From Chloroflexota bacterium (GTDB lineage Bacteria; Chloroflexota; Dehalococcoidia; Lucifugimonadales; Lucifugimonadaceae): 64,000 nt of DNA. Numbering within the stretch: position 1 is the first letter of the stretch; the number at the start of each line of letters is the position of its first letter. Shown here in pieces: positions 46,976 through 56,063 of the stretch. The notes under the pieces were generated by a model that was not told where the DNA came from, searched no databases, and saw only the letters and a list, made by a program, of their open reading frames with translations. A program made the translations under genes and the position numbers. The DNA is taken from positions 1-64,000 of the forward strand of contig JAJCYY010000076.1 in NCBI GenBank assembly GCA_029262735.1, written 5' to 3'.

Positions 46976-49417
46976 ATGTCCACAATCGCGCAATCACAGC
47001 CGAAATTTCGCAAAGAGATGACAGACCGCACCGGCCTGTCTGAAGAAGAAGCACGTAAGCGCAGGCACAGAGGCCTCGGCAACTCCGTCCGTGTCCACGC
47101 CGGTCGTTCATATGTCGAAATCCTTCGCAAGCACGTCTTCACCTTCATTAACACTGTCCTCTTCGGAATTGTCACCGCACTTGCACTGATGGACCGGCTG
47201 GACGACGCGCTCACGACGTTGAGCCTTGTCGCATTCAACGTGATCATCGGCGTCTTCCAGGAGGTAAGAGCAAAGAGAAAGCTCGCACATATCGCCTTGC
47301 TGGCACGACCACAGGCCAACGTCATGCGGGACGGCGAAGAGCGGGAGATTGACCCGGCTGAGATCGTGCAAGGTGACCTGCTAATTGCGCGCGTTGGTGA
47401 TCAAATCGCAGTCGACGGCGTGATGATCGACGGCACCAGTGTTGAGGTTGACGAATCCCTGCTCACCGGAGAGTCGGAACCAGTTGCCAAAGAGCATGGC
47501 GACGAGGTGCTCTCAGGCAGCCTCTGCATGACCGGCACGCTTGTGTACGAAGCGCAAAAAGTCGGCGCGAACAGCTTTGTGAACGCGCTGACCATTCAGG
47601 CGAAACGCGCCGCAACCACCCGGACGCCCATGCAAAAAGAGGTCGACTTCCTGATCCGCCTCATGCTCATCGTCGTGGTGCCGCTCGGCCTCCTGATCTC
47701 CATGTCACTCATCGTTCACGACACCCCGGTCGTCGAAGGCATGCGAATCGCCGCCGTCGTCGTTGCGCTGCTGCCGCAGGGGCTGTTCTTCATGACAACC
47801 GTCTCCTACGGCATGGGCGTCGTGCGGGTCTCCGGCAGGAACGCTCTTGTACAGCAGATCAATGCGATCGAATCGATCAGTCACGTCAACGTGCTGTGCA
47901 TGGACAAGACAGGCACACTGACGACCAACAGGATCCAGCTCGACGCCGTGTTGCCACCGGGCAGCGGCCAGGACTTCAACGAGCCCAACGTGCGCCGAGT
48001 GCTCGGTGACTACGCGGCAACCAGCCAGGACCGCAACCGCACACTGGACGCAATTCGGAACGCCTGCCACGGTTCTCACAGGGAACTGCTGGAGCAGGTA
48101 CCGTTCACGTCTGAGAACAAGTGGAGCGCGCTCCGCTGGGACGACACGAGCTATGTCCTGGGAGCTCCCGAAATGCTGCTCCCATTCATTGATGGCAACT
48201 CGGACCTCAGCGCCCAGACCGAAGAGATCGTGATGTCAGGCGCACGTGTGCTGCTATTTGCAGAGTACTCGACCCAATCACTGCCCCGCAACGAAAACGG
48301 CAACGTACAGATCGTCCCCGGCCTCAAGCCGCTCGCAGTGCTGGTGCTGACAGAGGAGCTGCGTGACGACGCCCTGGAGTTCATCGAGCATTTCAGGGAA
48401 CTCGGCATCCAGCCGAAAATCCTCTCAGGCGATCACCCCGAGACCGTCGCCGCCCTCTGTCGGCAGGTCGGGCTCGACGGCGATGTCCGCGTGATGTCCG
48501 GCCTCGACCTCGATGAGAACGACCCTGCGAGCCTCGACGACGCGGCGAAAAACGTCACCATCTTCGGACGCATCACGCCATCGCAGAAGGAGAAGCTCGT
48601 CGCGGCGATTCAGCGTAACGGCGGCTACGTCGCCATGATCGGCGACGGTGTGAACGATGTCCTGGCGCTGAAGCAGGCTGAAGTTGGCGTTGCGATGCAG
48701 AGCGGCAGCCAGGCGACCCGTGCAGTCGCCGACATCGTTCTTCTCGGCGACTCGTACTCCGCGCTGCCCGCCGCGTTCCGTGAAGGCCAGCGCATCATCA
48801 AGGGCATGGAGGATGTGGTCCGCCTGCTGCTCGTCAGGTCGTTCTACACGGTTCTCGCTATCGTATTCACACAGATCATCGGCCTCGACTTCCCCATCAC
48901 TCCCAAGCACAACGCGCTGATCGCCCTGCTGACCGTCGGCATACCGATAGTGGCCATCGCAGCATGGGCGCGACCAGGTACTCCTGATGTGAGCCTCGTC
49001 AGGACAGCCTTGCGATTCGTCTACTCACCTGCAATCACCATTTCACTCCTGGTAATTGGAATTTACTTCTTCTATATCGAAACCACGGATGACCTGGACA
49101 TCGCGCGTACTGCGCTGACGACAACCGCGGTACTGTGCGGCGCCGCGCTGATTCCATTTGTCGAGCCACCGACGAGGTGGTGGGTTGCAGGCGATGTGCT
49201 AAGTGGCGACTGGAGACCGACGGCTCTCGCAGGAGTCATGCTGCTGGCGCTGGTGGGCGTCTTCGCCGTGGCGCCACTGCGCGATTTCGCTGAGCTGGTA
49301 GTCCTCGACTGGGAGGACTTTGCGGCAATATCGGGCATAGTCCTGGCCTGGATAGTCGTACAGCGCCAACTCTGGCGAAAAGATCTGTTCCGAAAGCTGG
49401 TAAGAGTGCAGACGTGA
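46976..49417 (+). CDS. Cation-transporting P-type ATPase, CtpE-like
   Basis: An 813-residue pump. The phosphatase loop VDESLLTGESEP, the phosphorylation site VLCMDKTGTLTTNRIQ, the hinge MIGDGVNDVLALKQAEVGV and about ten membrane spans are present. Span 4 reads VALLPQGLFFMTT, where most Ca2+ pumps have PEGL. In overall order (short N-terminus, no heavy-metal domain) it resembles the mycobacterial CtpE group, reported as Ca2+ transporters. The ATG at 46976 is preferred to an earlier in-frame start at 46943. Ion specificity is inferred. Confidence 0.88.
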   Translation: MSTIAQSQPKFRKEMTDRTGLSEEEARKRRHRGLGNSVRVHAGRSYVEILRKHVFTFINTVLFGIVTALALMDRLDDALTTLSLVAFNVIIGVFQEVRAKRKLAHIALLARPQANVMRDGEEREIDPAEIVQGDLLIARVGDQIAVDGVMIDGTSVEVDESLLTGESEPVAKEHGDEVLSGSLCMTGTLVYEAQKVGANSFVNALTIQAKRAATTRTPMQKEVDFLIRLMLIVVVPLGLLISMSLIVHDTPVVEGMRIAAVVVALLPQGLFFMTTVSYGMGVVRVSGRNALVQQINAIESISHVNVLCMDKTGTLTTNRIQLDAVLPPGSGQDFNEPNVRRVLGDYAATSQDRNRTLDAIRNACHGSHRELLEQVPFTSENKWSALRWDDTSYVLGAPEMLLPFIDGNSDLSAQTEEIVMSGARVLLFAEYSTQSLPRNENGNVQIVPGLKPLAVLVLTEELRDDALEFIEHFRELGIQPKILSGDHPETVAALCRQVGLDGDVRVMSGLDLDENDPASLDDAAKNVTIFGRITPSQKEKLVAAIQRNGGYVAMIGDGVNDVLALKQAEVGVAMQSGSQATRAVADIVLLGDSYSALPAAFREGQRIIKGMEDVVRLLLVRSFYTVLAIVFTQIIGLDFPITPKHNALIALLTVGIPIVAIAAWARPGTPDVSLVRTALRFVYSPAITISLLVIGIYFFYIETTDDLDIARTALTTTAVLCGAALIPFVEPPTRWWVAGDVLSGDWRPTALAGVMLLALVGVFAVAPLRDFAELVVLDWEDFAAISGIVLAWIVVQRQLWRKDLFRKLVRVQT

Positions 49418-49444
49418 AGAGGATAGGGGAGCGAGGTTTGGCAG

Positions 49445-49640
49445 TTACTCCCTCCGTGACAGGGAGGGCGTTAGAGGGTGGGTTGCTGTGACGGCTCTGC
49501 CATCACCTCTGGTAGGGGCGCGTCCGCAAGCGGGCACCCGGCTGCGCCCGGTTCGTCCGGTGCGCTCACAGCGCACACGTTTGCGCCCGCGCGTGGGAGG
49601 TTCATGCGCCATCCCGAGCCTGTCGAAGCGTGTGCAACGT
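49445..49640. repeat. Composite of dispersed repeat modules
   Basis: ctccctccgtgacagggagg with gcgttagagggtgggttgct, then ggtaggggcgcgtccgcaag. Sits between the P-type ATPase and the histidine phosphatase. Confidence 0.75.
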
Positions 49641-49669
49641 AGTCGTGGTACTCGCATAAAATACACCGC

Positions 49670-50236
49670 ATGGGACGCCTGATCCTCATTAAGCACTCAC
49701 TGCCGAACATCGTCGAAGACCAGCCCTCACGCGACTGGAACCTCAGTGCGGAAGGTAAGCGGCGCGCATCGATGCTGGCAGATGCCGTCGCCACGATGAA
49801 GCCCGCCTCGCTGCACTCGAGCGCCGAGGAAAAGGCCACGCAGACCGCCGAATTCGTAACCACCGCGACCGGGCTGACGCTGAGCATCGATCCCGGATTC
49901 AACGAGCACGAAAGATCGAAAGAGCCATTCACGGCCACTGTGGAGTTTGAGCGCTCCGTAGTTGAGGCGCTGCGCAATCCGGACGAGATGGTCTACGGCT
50001 CAGAGACCGTGTCAGCAGCGGCACACCGGTTCGAAGCCGCGCTTCATGATGCCGAGAGATTCTCAAGCCCCGGCGACATGGCAGTCGTCTCGCACGGCAC
50101 GGTCATCTCCGCCTATGTCGCATCCCTAACGGGCGTCGACGTTGTCGAACTATGGCAAAGCCTCGGACTGCCGGGCCTGATAGTCACCAACTGGCCAGAC
50201 CCGGACCGCATAGAACTGCGCCAGAACTTCGACTGA
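49670..50236 (+). CDS. Histidine phosphatase family protein with variant RHG motif
   Basis: A 188-residue phosphoglycerate-mutase-like protein. The active-site start reads LILIKHSLP, so RHG is replaced by KHS while the phosphorylated histidine is kept. The second motif region (SSAEEKATQTAEF) and the C-terminal histidine (MAVVSHGTVISAY) are conserved, as is a mid-chain glutamate (FNEHERSKE). It may hydrolyse a phosphate ester. ATG at 49670, single gene. Confidence 0.85.
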   Translation: MGRLILIKHSLPNIVEDQPSRDWNLSAEGKRRASMLADAVATMKPASLHSSAEEKATQTAEFVTTATGLTLSIDPGFNEHERSKEPFTATVEFERSVVEALRNPDEMVYGSETVSAAAHRFEAALHDAERFSSPGDMAVVSHGTVISAYVASLTGVDVVELWQSLGLPGLIVTNWPDPDRIELRQNFD

Positions 50237-50400
50237 TTTTTTTCTTCGTCCGACTCAGTTGGCGAACTGAGTATTGAGTAGACACAGCTGAAGCTTGTCA
50301 TTCTGAACTTGATTCAGAATCTCTCTGGCGTTCTCACATGGACCAGTTAGATCCCTCGCTTCGCGCGGGATGACACAGGCAAGACCGTCCGCTTAGCGTA
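50237..50400. repeat. Dispersed repeat modules
   Basis: tttttttcttcgtccgactc, then gtcattctgaacttgattca with gaatctctctggcg, then gatccctcgcttcgcgcggg. Convergent gap between the phosphatase and the ThDP enzyme. Confidence 0.7.
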
Positions 50401-50427
50401 CCGGGCGCAACAACCGTCCGCTCTCAC

Positions 50428-52179
50428 CTACCTGCCCGCGCCGTTTCCGCTTGCTCCGGCTAGCTGGAACTGCTTGGCTGCTCGGCCGCCTTCTGGTAGG
50501 CCGAGGGGCATGCGGACGTCTAACAGGAGGGGTCTGCCTTCCCGCTCTACCGTGTCCAGGCCTTGCTCGACTGCGCCAGCGATCGCATCTTCGGACTCGA
50601 CTTTAATACCCTCGACGCCGAACGCTTCCGACAGTTTTACGATGTCGGTTCCGTTCAGCACAACGCCGGCGAAATCGCCACTGCTGTGCATATCGCCCTC
50701 GGCGCGGTCGAATGCGCCTGCGACGATGCCGTACGTGCCGTTGTTGGCGATCACGTAGAGCACCGGGATGCGGTGATGGGCGGCGGTCCAGAGGGCGGAG
50801 TCGGAGTAGTAGACCGAGCCGTCGCCGACAAGGCCGACGACCGGCCTGTCAGGAGCGGCCAGCTTGGCGCCGAGCGGCGCGCCCATGCCGAAACCCTCGG
50901 AGCCCCCGGCGGGCCGGATGTAGTCGACGTTGCCGCCGTTTTCCTTCTCGTGTACGCACTCGAGCGGCACTGCGAACTGCTCGGTCGTGATGAGACCGCC
51001 GCCGAGCTTTTCGAGTCCGGCGTCGACGGCGTCGAGCAGCGCAAGCGGCCGCACCTGTCCTGAAATCTCGGTCGCCGACTGCAAGTTGCGGCGTCGCTCT
51101 TCGCGAATTCGCGCCGCGCTCTGCCGCGCCCATTCTCGACGCTCAGAGTACCGTTCCGGCTCCTGCTCGCTCTGCACAAGCTCCTGTAATCGCTCGACCG
51201 TCCGAAGCTCATCCGCCATGACGGCCAGATCAAGACCGGGGATATTTTCGAAGATTTCTACGTCTGGCCCGATCGCGACTATGCGCTCGGCGCTCTTGAA
51301 AAGATTGAAGTCAGCCGGAATGCCGGAGCCACCGTGCCGCACGCCGATCGCGATGATTGCGTCCGGCTCAAGGTCGATCACCGGCTGCCGGAAGTAGCCT
51401 GCGTGCTGAGGATGTGCGACCGAGACCCCGCGCAGATCACCCCACATCGAGGCGACCGATGCTCCAAAGTGTTCTGCAACGGCGGCCAGTTTGACCTGTG
51501 CCCCGCTTTTCCACGCGCCGTCGCCGACATAGATCAGCGGCCGCTTTGCGTCGTGCAGCGTGCGGGCGATTTCTTCGACGTCTGCCTCCGATGGATACCC
51601 TGTTCGAGGCCGAGCGACCGGGCCTTCGATGATCTCGGTGGTGAACTCCTCAGGCCCGAGGTTGCGGTCGTAGACGGCCATGTGCACCGGGCCGATGGGC
51701 GGCGTCCCTGCGACCTTGATAGCGCGCTCGAATGCGGACGGGATTCCGGCGGGCTCGATGACGGACCAGTTGGCCTTTGTCATTGGAGCTGCGATGGATG
51801 TTGGACCGGCGTTGTGGCCGAGGTCGAGAGTGATGCGGTCTGCGTAGCTTCCGGTGTCGCCTGCGAAGGTGAGCATGACGACGGGAAGCGAGCCCGCCCA
51901 GACGTTGACGAACTGGCCGAGCGACTGTGCGAGTCCGGCGCCAAGATGTACCGACATGACGGCGGGATCTGCTTTCACCTGCGCGTAGCCGCCGGCCATC
52001 GAGGTGACGGTGCCTTCATGGAGCGCCAGTATGCCGTGGATCTCTTTGTGGTTGAGCAATGCATCGAAGAAACGCGCTTCCCGCGATCCGGAGTTGTAGA
52101 AGAGGTACTTCGTGCCGGATGCAGCGAGCTGCTCGACCATTACCTGAGATGCGTTGCCGGTGAACTGACGCCTTTTCAT
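50428..52179 (-). CDS. Thiamine diphosphate-dependent enzyme (acetolactate synthase/benzoylformate decarboxylase family)
   Basis: A 583-residue three-domain protein. The catalytic glutamate is in ILALHEGTVTSMAGGYA. The ThDP-binding motif is GLVGDGSVYYSDSALW, ending in the NNGTYG pair. Central-domain phrases include PLIYVGDGAWKSGA. The ATG at 52179 has GGAG before it and matches the family start; the frame is open 38 codons further. It is divergent from an SDR/enolase-superfamily pair. Such enzymes decarboxylate or ligate 2-oxo acids; the substrate here is unknown, but the neighbours suggest catabolism of a hydroxy or sugar acid. Confidence 0.9.
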   Translation of the reverse strand: MKRRQFTGNASQVMVEQLAASGTKYLFYNSGSREARFFDALLNHKEIHGILALHEGTVTSMAGGYAQVKADPAVMSVHLGAGLAQSLGQFVNVWAGSLPVVMLTFAGDTGSYADRITLDLGHNAGPTSIAAPMTKANWSVIEPAGIPSAFERAIKVAGTPPIGPVHMAVYDRNLGPEEFTTEIIEGPVARPRTGYPSEADVEEIARTLHDAKRPLIYVGDGAWKSGAQVKLAAVAEHFGASVASMWGDLRGVSVAHPQHAGYFRQPVIDLEPDAIIAIGVRHGGSGIPADFNLFKSAERIVAIGPDVEIFENIPGLDLAVMADELRTVERLQELVQSEQEPERYSERREWARQSAARIREERRRNLQSATEISGQVRPLALLDAVDAGLEKLGGGLITTEQFAVPLECVHEKENGGNVDYIRPAGGSEGFGMGAPLGAKLAAPDRPVVGLVGDGSVYYSDSALWTAAHHRIPVLYVIANNGTYGIVAGAFDRAEGDMHSSGDFAGVVLNGTDIVKLSEAFGVEGIKVESEDAIAGAVEQGLDTVEREGRPLLLDVRMPLGLPEGGRAAKQFQLAGASGNGAGR

Positions 52180-52389
52180 GTTTTTCTCCGTTGGGTGGGC
52201 GCGATCAGCGAAGGGCCGACTGCTTACTAAATAAGCCCACGTGTATTCGAGGAATGATGCGGGAACTCTACGCCGGGGCGAGTTGACGGGCAAGTGAAGG
52301 TGCGTGTTTCAGTGGTGCGGCTGCCGTCGCCGTCAGAGATTGCAGCTAAGATGCCTGACGACAGATTACGCAGTATCCAGGAGGACCTC

Positions 52390-53178
52390 ATGGCACGACG
52401 ACTCGAAGGCCGCGTGGCGATCGTCACCGGCGCAAGTTCAGGTATGGGCAAAGTGACGGCGTTTCAGCTTGCGCGTGAAGGAGCGAGCGTTGTGCTGGCG
52501 GCGAGACGTGAGGAGGAAGGCCAGGCGGCGGCACAGGAGATCAGAGACCAGGGCGGCATTGCAAAATTCATTCGCACCGACGTTTCAAAGTGGGATGACG
52601 TCAGCGCAATGGTGGATTTCGCCGTGAGTGAGTTCGGCGGCCTTCACTGCGCGTTCAATAACGCCGGAATTAGCGCTCGCGGGACCGATGACTGGCTTGC
52701 TCTTTCGGAGTCCCAGTGGGACCAGATGATCGACATCAATCTGAAGGGCGTGTGGATGTGTATTCGTCTACAGGCACCGGCGATGATCGAGGGGGGCGGC
52801 GGCTCGATAGTCAACAACTCATCGGTGATTGGCAGGCGCGGCACTGGAAGCGCTCCATACACTGCATCGAAGCATGGAGTGATCGGCCTAGGCAAGTCAG
52901 CGGCGGTTCAGTTCGCCAAAAACAAGATCAGAGTGAATACCGTTGCGCCCGGTTTCATCATGACTCCGATCGTCGAGGCAAGACTTGCGGACAACCCGGC
53001 GGCGGCAGAAATGGCTGGCAAAGCGATTCCGCTGAAGCACATCGGTGAGTCGGAGTCGATTGCGGAGACCGTTACCTGGCTGCTCAGCGACGACTGTCCC
53101 TACATCACCGGCGAGTGCATCACTGTAGACGGCGGGCTGCTGGCGCAGCTGCTCCCGCCTCCGCCAACGGAAGGTTAA
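52390..53178 (+). CDS. Short-chain dehydrogenase/reductase
   Basis: A 262-residue classical SDR: cofactor site VTGASSGMGK, structural NNAG, catalytic Ser in NNSSVIGR and YTASKHG (Tyr, Lys), and the C-terminal ITGECITVDGGLL. NAD(P) preference leans to NADP because of AARREEE after strand 2. The ATG at 52390 follows a near-perfect AGGAGG; the frame is open upstream to 52294. It starts a two-gene unit with the enolase-superfamily gene 104 bases downstream. Confidence 0.95.
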   Translation: MARRLEGRVAIVTGASSGMGKVTAFQLAREGASVVLAARREEEGQAAAQEIRDQGGIAKFIRTDVSKWDDVSAMVDFAVSEFGGLHCAFNNAGISARGTDDWLALSESQWDQMIDINLKGVWMCIRLQAPAMIEGGGGSIVNNSSVIGRRGTGSAPYTASKHGVIGLGKSAAVQFAKNKIRVNTVAPGFIMTPIVEARLADNPAAAEMAGKAIPLKHIGESESIAETVTWLLSDDCPYITGECITVDGGLLAQLLPPPPTEG

Positions 53179-53282
53179 AGGTCGGTCCAGAATGTGGGCC
53201 GCGATGTACATTTGCGCCCTCGCCTTTCAATCAGTTTGATCCAGCCAAAGCAAACGTACAAAAACTCCCAGGAGCACGCTCA

Positions 53283-54374
53283 ATGAAGATCACCGATATC
53301 ACCGTTACGCCACTCACCATCGGTAAAGGGCTGTTGCGAGTCCAGACCGACGCGGGCGTCGAGGGTTGGGCTGAGGCTCCCGGTGGAATCCGCGGCACTG
53401 TATTCGACGCGAATCTCGAACAGATGATTAAGCCGGTGCTTGTCGGCGAAGATCCGCTGCTGATCGACCGGCACTGGGAGACGCTGGCGATGGGCAAGGA
53501 TGACCAGCTGTTCAAGCTGCCCGCAAACGTGGTCGGTGTGATCGACATCGCGCTCTGGGACCTTTTCGGCAAGGAGACAGGGCTGCCCGTGCACACCCTG
53601 ATGGGCGGCGCAACACGCAAAACGGTGCAGCTCTACTGGTCCACAGGGTCAGGGTGGAAATTCACCCCCGGGGAGATGCTCGATCTTGTCAAAGAGGGCT
53701 GGGAGAGGGGTTTCAGGGCGTTCAAGATACGCATGGACTGGAAGGGCTGGCGGCAGGATGCGGATCCGGAGAAGGACTTCCAGATGTTCAAGCTGGTTCG
53801 AGAGTTCCTGCCGCCTGAGATTTACCTGGGTTTCGACGCCAACAACGGCTACTCGGTCTCGACGGCGATTCAGCAGGGCCGTCGCTTCGAGGAGCTTGGC
53901 ATCGACCACTTCGAGGAGCCGATTCCGCACGAGGACCTGCCGGGACTAAAGCAGGTTGCGGACGCGCTCGATGTTGCGGTTTCGGCGGGCGAGCAGGACG
54001 CGTTCCGCTGGTGGTTCCACAACCTGTTGTTGCTGGGCGACCCCGACATCCTGCAACCGGACATCCTGAGCGCGGGCGGGCCGTCTGAGGTAAAGCGCAT
54101 CTACGAACTGGCGGCAACATTCAACAAGCCGGTGATGCCGCACAGCCCGCAGGCTGGGATCAACAGCATGGCGTCGCTGCACTCTTACGTGACGGTGCTG
54201 AACGCCACGAGGCCGCACGAGTTTTCGACGGAGTTTTCCGGCCCTCTGGACGATGTGGAGGAGCTTTTCGGCAGCGGAGTGGTTCCGAAGGACGGCAACA
54301 TGGAACTGACCGACGCACCGGGACTCGGGATCGAGCTAAACGAGGCGGCAGTAGCGAAGATGACGGTGAGGTAG
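53283..54374 (+). CDS. Enolase-superfamily (mandelate racemase/muconate lactonising type) enzyme
   Basis: A 363-residue protein. The N-terminal capping domain (ITDITVTPLTIGKG) is followed by the barrel with the base motif FKIRMDW (KxR where mandelate racemase has KxK), metal ligands in FDANNGYS (Asp), HFEEPI (Glu) and VSAGEQDA (Glu), the Asp of LQPDILSAGG and the His of MPHSPQAGIN. The KxR/Asp-His set fits the mandelate-racemase subgroup of acid-sugar dehydratases. ATG at 53283 with AGGAG. Together with the SDR and ThDP genes it suggests breakdown of a sugar or hydroxy acid. Confidence 0.9.
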   Translation: MKITDITVTPLTIGKGLLRVQTDAGVEGWAEAPGGIRGTVFDANLEQMIKPVLVGEDPLLIDRHWETLAMGKDDQLFKLPANVVGVIDIALWDLFGKETGLPVHTLMGGATRKTVQLYWSTGSGWKFTPGEMLDLVKEGWERGFRAFKIRMDWKGWRQDADPEKDFQMFKLVREFLPPEIYLGFDANNGYSVSTAIQQGRRFEELGIDHFEEPIPHEDLPGLKQVADALDVAVSAGEQDAFRWWFHNLLLLGDPDILQPDILSAGGPSEVKRIYELAATFNKPVMPHSPQAGINSMASLHSYVTVLNATRPHEFSTEFSGPLDDVEELFGSGVVPKDGNMELTDAPGLGIELNEAAVAKMTVR

Positions 54375-54384
54375 GGGGAGTTTC

Positions 54385-54615
54385 TGGTAACGGCGCACAT
54401 GCGTGTCATCCCGACCGCAGTGGAGGGATCTTGCCGAACACGATCCTGGATCTATTCATTCGAGGATTCACCGAACAATCACGCCCCCAAAATAGGGCCA
54501 CCCGAGAGATTCTGAATCAAGTTCAGAATGACAAACCGTCGGCTGAGACGGCCGACACCTCTTTCTCTAACTCCACCCGTAAGCGGGTGCCCTGCGGTCG
54601 GGATGACACATCGTT
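54385..54615. repeat. Dispersed repeat modules (reverse orientation)
   Basis: gtgtcatcccgaccgcagtg with gagggatcttgccg, and gagagattctgaatcaagtt with cagaatgacaaa. No gene in the gap. Confidence 0.7.
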
Positions 54616-54644
54616 AACAACTTCTGACATCCTTAGCCGTGACT

Positions 54645-55757
54645 ATGCAAATCAAGAGAATCGAACAGAAGGTCGTCTTCGAGAACGAGTGGCTCCGGCT
54701 GTACGAGGATGTCATCGAACATCCCGACGGCAGTGCCGGGACTTACTCGTGGCTCGAGCGCAACAACGGGCTCGGCGGCTCTATGGCGGTGCCGAGGCTT
54801 CCTGACGGACGGCTCCTGCTGATCAAGGTGCATCGGTACGTTGCGGACCGCTGGTCGTGGGAGTTTCCCGGAGGGGGCGCAGACGAGGGGGAGAGCGTTG
54901 AGCAGTGCGCCTTGCGGGAGCTTGCTGAGGAGACCGGGCTGACCGGCACGAACCCCACCGCTATCGGCATGTTCTCAGCCGACTCGGGATTCGTTCCTGT
55001 CAGGTACGCAGCCGTCATCGTGGACCTCCCGGAGGATGCTGCGGACCACCTTGAGTTGAATGCGCAGGAGTCGATAGCAGAAGCACGATTTGTCACGGAG
55101 CAGGAAGCCTGGCAGATGGTGGCGAGCGGCGAGATATTCGACGGAACGGTCGTTACAGCGCTTGGCCTGCTGAAGGTTGCGCCGCCTGCCAGTGGCCAGG
55201 GTGCTCCGGCTGGCCTCCGCCCGCGCCGCGTCCGGGCAAAGCTGATGTACGACAGCCCGTGGTGGCGGCTTTACGAGGACGATATTGTGCGCGGCGACGG
55301 CTCGCCCGGTGTCTACGTGCGCGTCCAGACGACGACCGGCGGCGGAGCGATTCTCGTCATCCCGCGCACGCCGTCTGGCAAACATCTGCTCATCAAGATA
55401 CATCGCTACCCGGTGGACCGAGAGTTGTGGGAGTTTCCTGCGGGTCTGGTCGAGGAGGGCGAGGACCCGGTGGACACGTCGACGCGTGAGTTGGAGGAGG
55501 AGACCGGACTTGTGGCCCGTTCAGCAGTGCTAATCGGCACGCAGTTCCCGGTGGCGGGCCTGATAAGCGACACCTTCTACACCGTGCTGGCTGAGGTGCC
55601 CGAGGTCGGAGAGTCTGTGATTACGTTGCAGGCGGACGAAGGGATCATCGACTCGAAGTGGGTGACGCTGGATGATTTGCGCCGGATGGTGCAGGCCAAC
55701 GAGATCCAGGATGGCGTGACGCTGGGAGCGGTGGCAAGGCTGCTGGCGGCAGAGTGA
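54645..55757 (+). CDS. Double-Nudix hydrolase
   Basis: A 370-residue protein made of two similar halves. Each has an intact Nudix box: GGADEGESVEQCALRELAEE then TGL in the first half (residues about 85-107), and GLVEEGEDPVDTSTRELEEE then TGL in the second (about 270-292). The flanks (LLLIKVHRYVADRWSWEFPG and LLIKIHRYPVDRELWEFPA) are close copies. The style is that of ADP-ribose/nucleoside-diphosphate-sugar pyrophosphatases. Both halves should be active. ATG at 54645; a GTG two codons earlier is possible. Fusion of two intact Nudix domains is uncommon. Confidence 0.9.
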   Translation: MQIKRIEQKVVFENEWLRLYEDVIEHPDGSAGTYSWLERNNGLGGSMAVPRLPDGRLLLIKVHRYVADRWSWEFPGGGADEGESVEQCALRELAEETGLTGTNPTAIGMFSADSGFVPVRYAAVIVDLPEDAADHLELNAQESIAEARFVTEQEAWQMVASGEIFDGTVVTALGLLKVAPPASGQGAPAGLRPRRVRAKLMYDSPWWRLYEDDIVRGDGSPGVYVRVQTTTGGGAILVIPRTPSGKHLLIKIHRYPVDRELWEFPAGLVEEGEDPVDTSTRELEEETGLVARSAVLIGTQFPVAGLISDTFYTVLAEVPEVGESVITLQADEGIIDSKWVTLDDLRRMVQANEIQDGVTLGAVARLLAAE

Positions 55758-56040
55758 ATTCCGGCTGCGCCCATTTAGCAGAGAGCGCAGAGCGGCCGGT
55801 GATTTCGCCATCCTGAGCCGAGGTCCCCGCTTACGGGCCAAGGGTGTCATCTCGACCGCAGCGGAGAGATCTTACCGCTAAGTAAGGTCACTGAGAGAAT
55901 CTGAATCAAGTTCAGAATGACACATTTCTCTCTCCGACTGGTTCAACCGAGCAGGCGAGTGGGCATGCACAAGTGGGTGTTAACGGTGCCGGACTGACGC
56001 TCGGTAAGATCCCTCTGCTGCGGTCGGGATGACAAATAGG
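55758..56040. repeat. Dispersed repeat modules
   Basis: gtcatctcgaccgcagcgga with gagatcttaccg, then gagagaatctgaatcaagtt, then gatccctctgctgcggtcgg. Two copies of the ccctccgctgcggtc module in opposite directions flank one copy of the attctgaac module. Confidence 0.7.
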
Positions 56041-56063
56041 TCTCTCCCGCCCACCGCCCCGCC

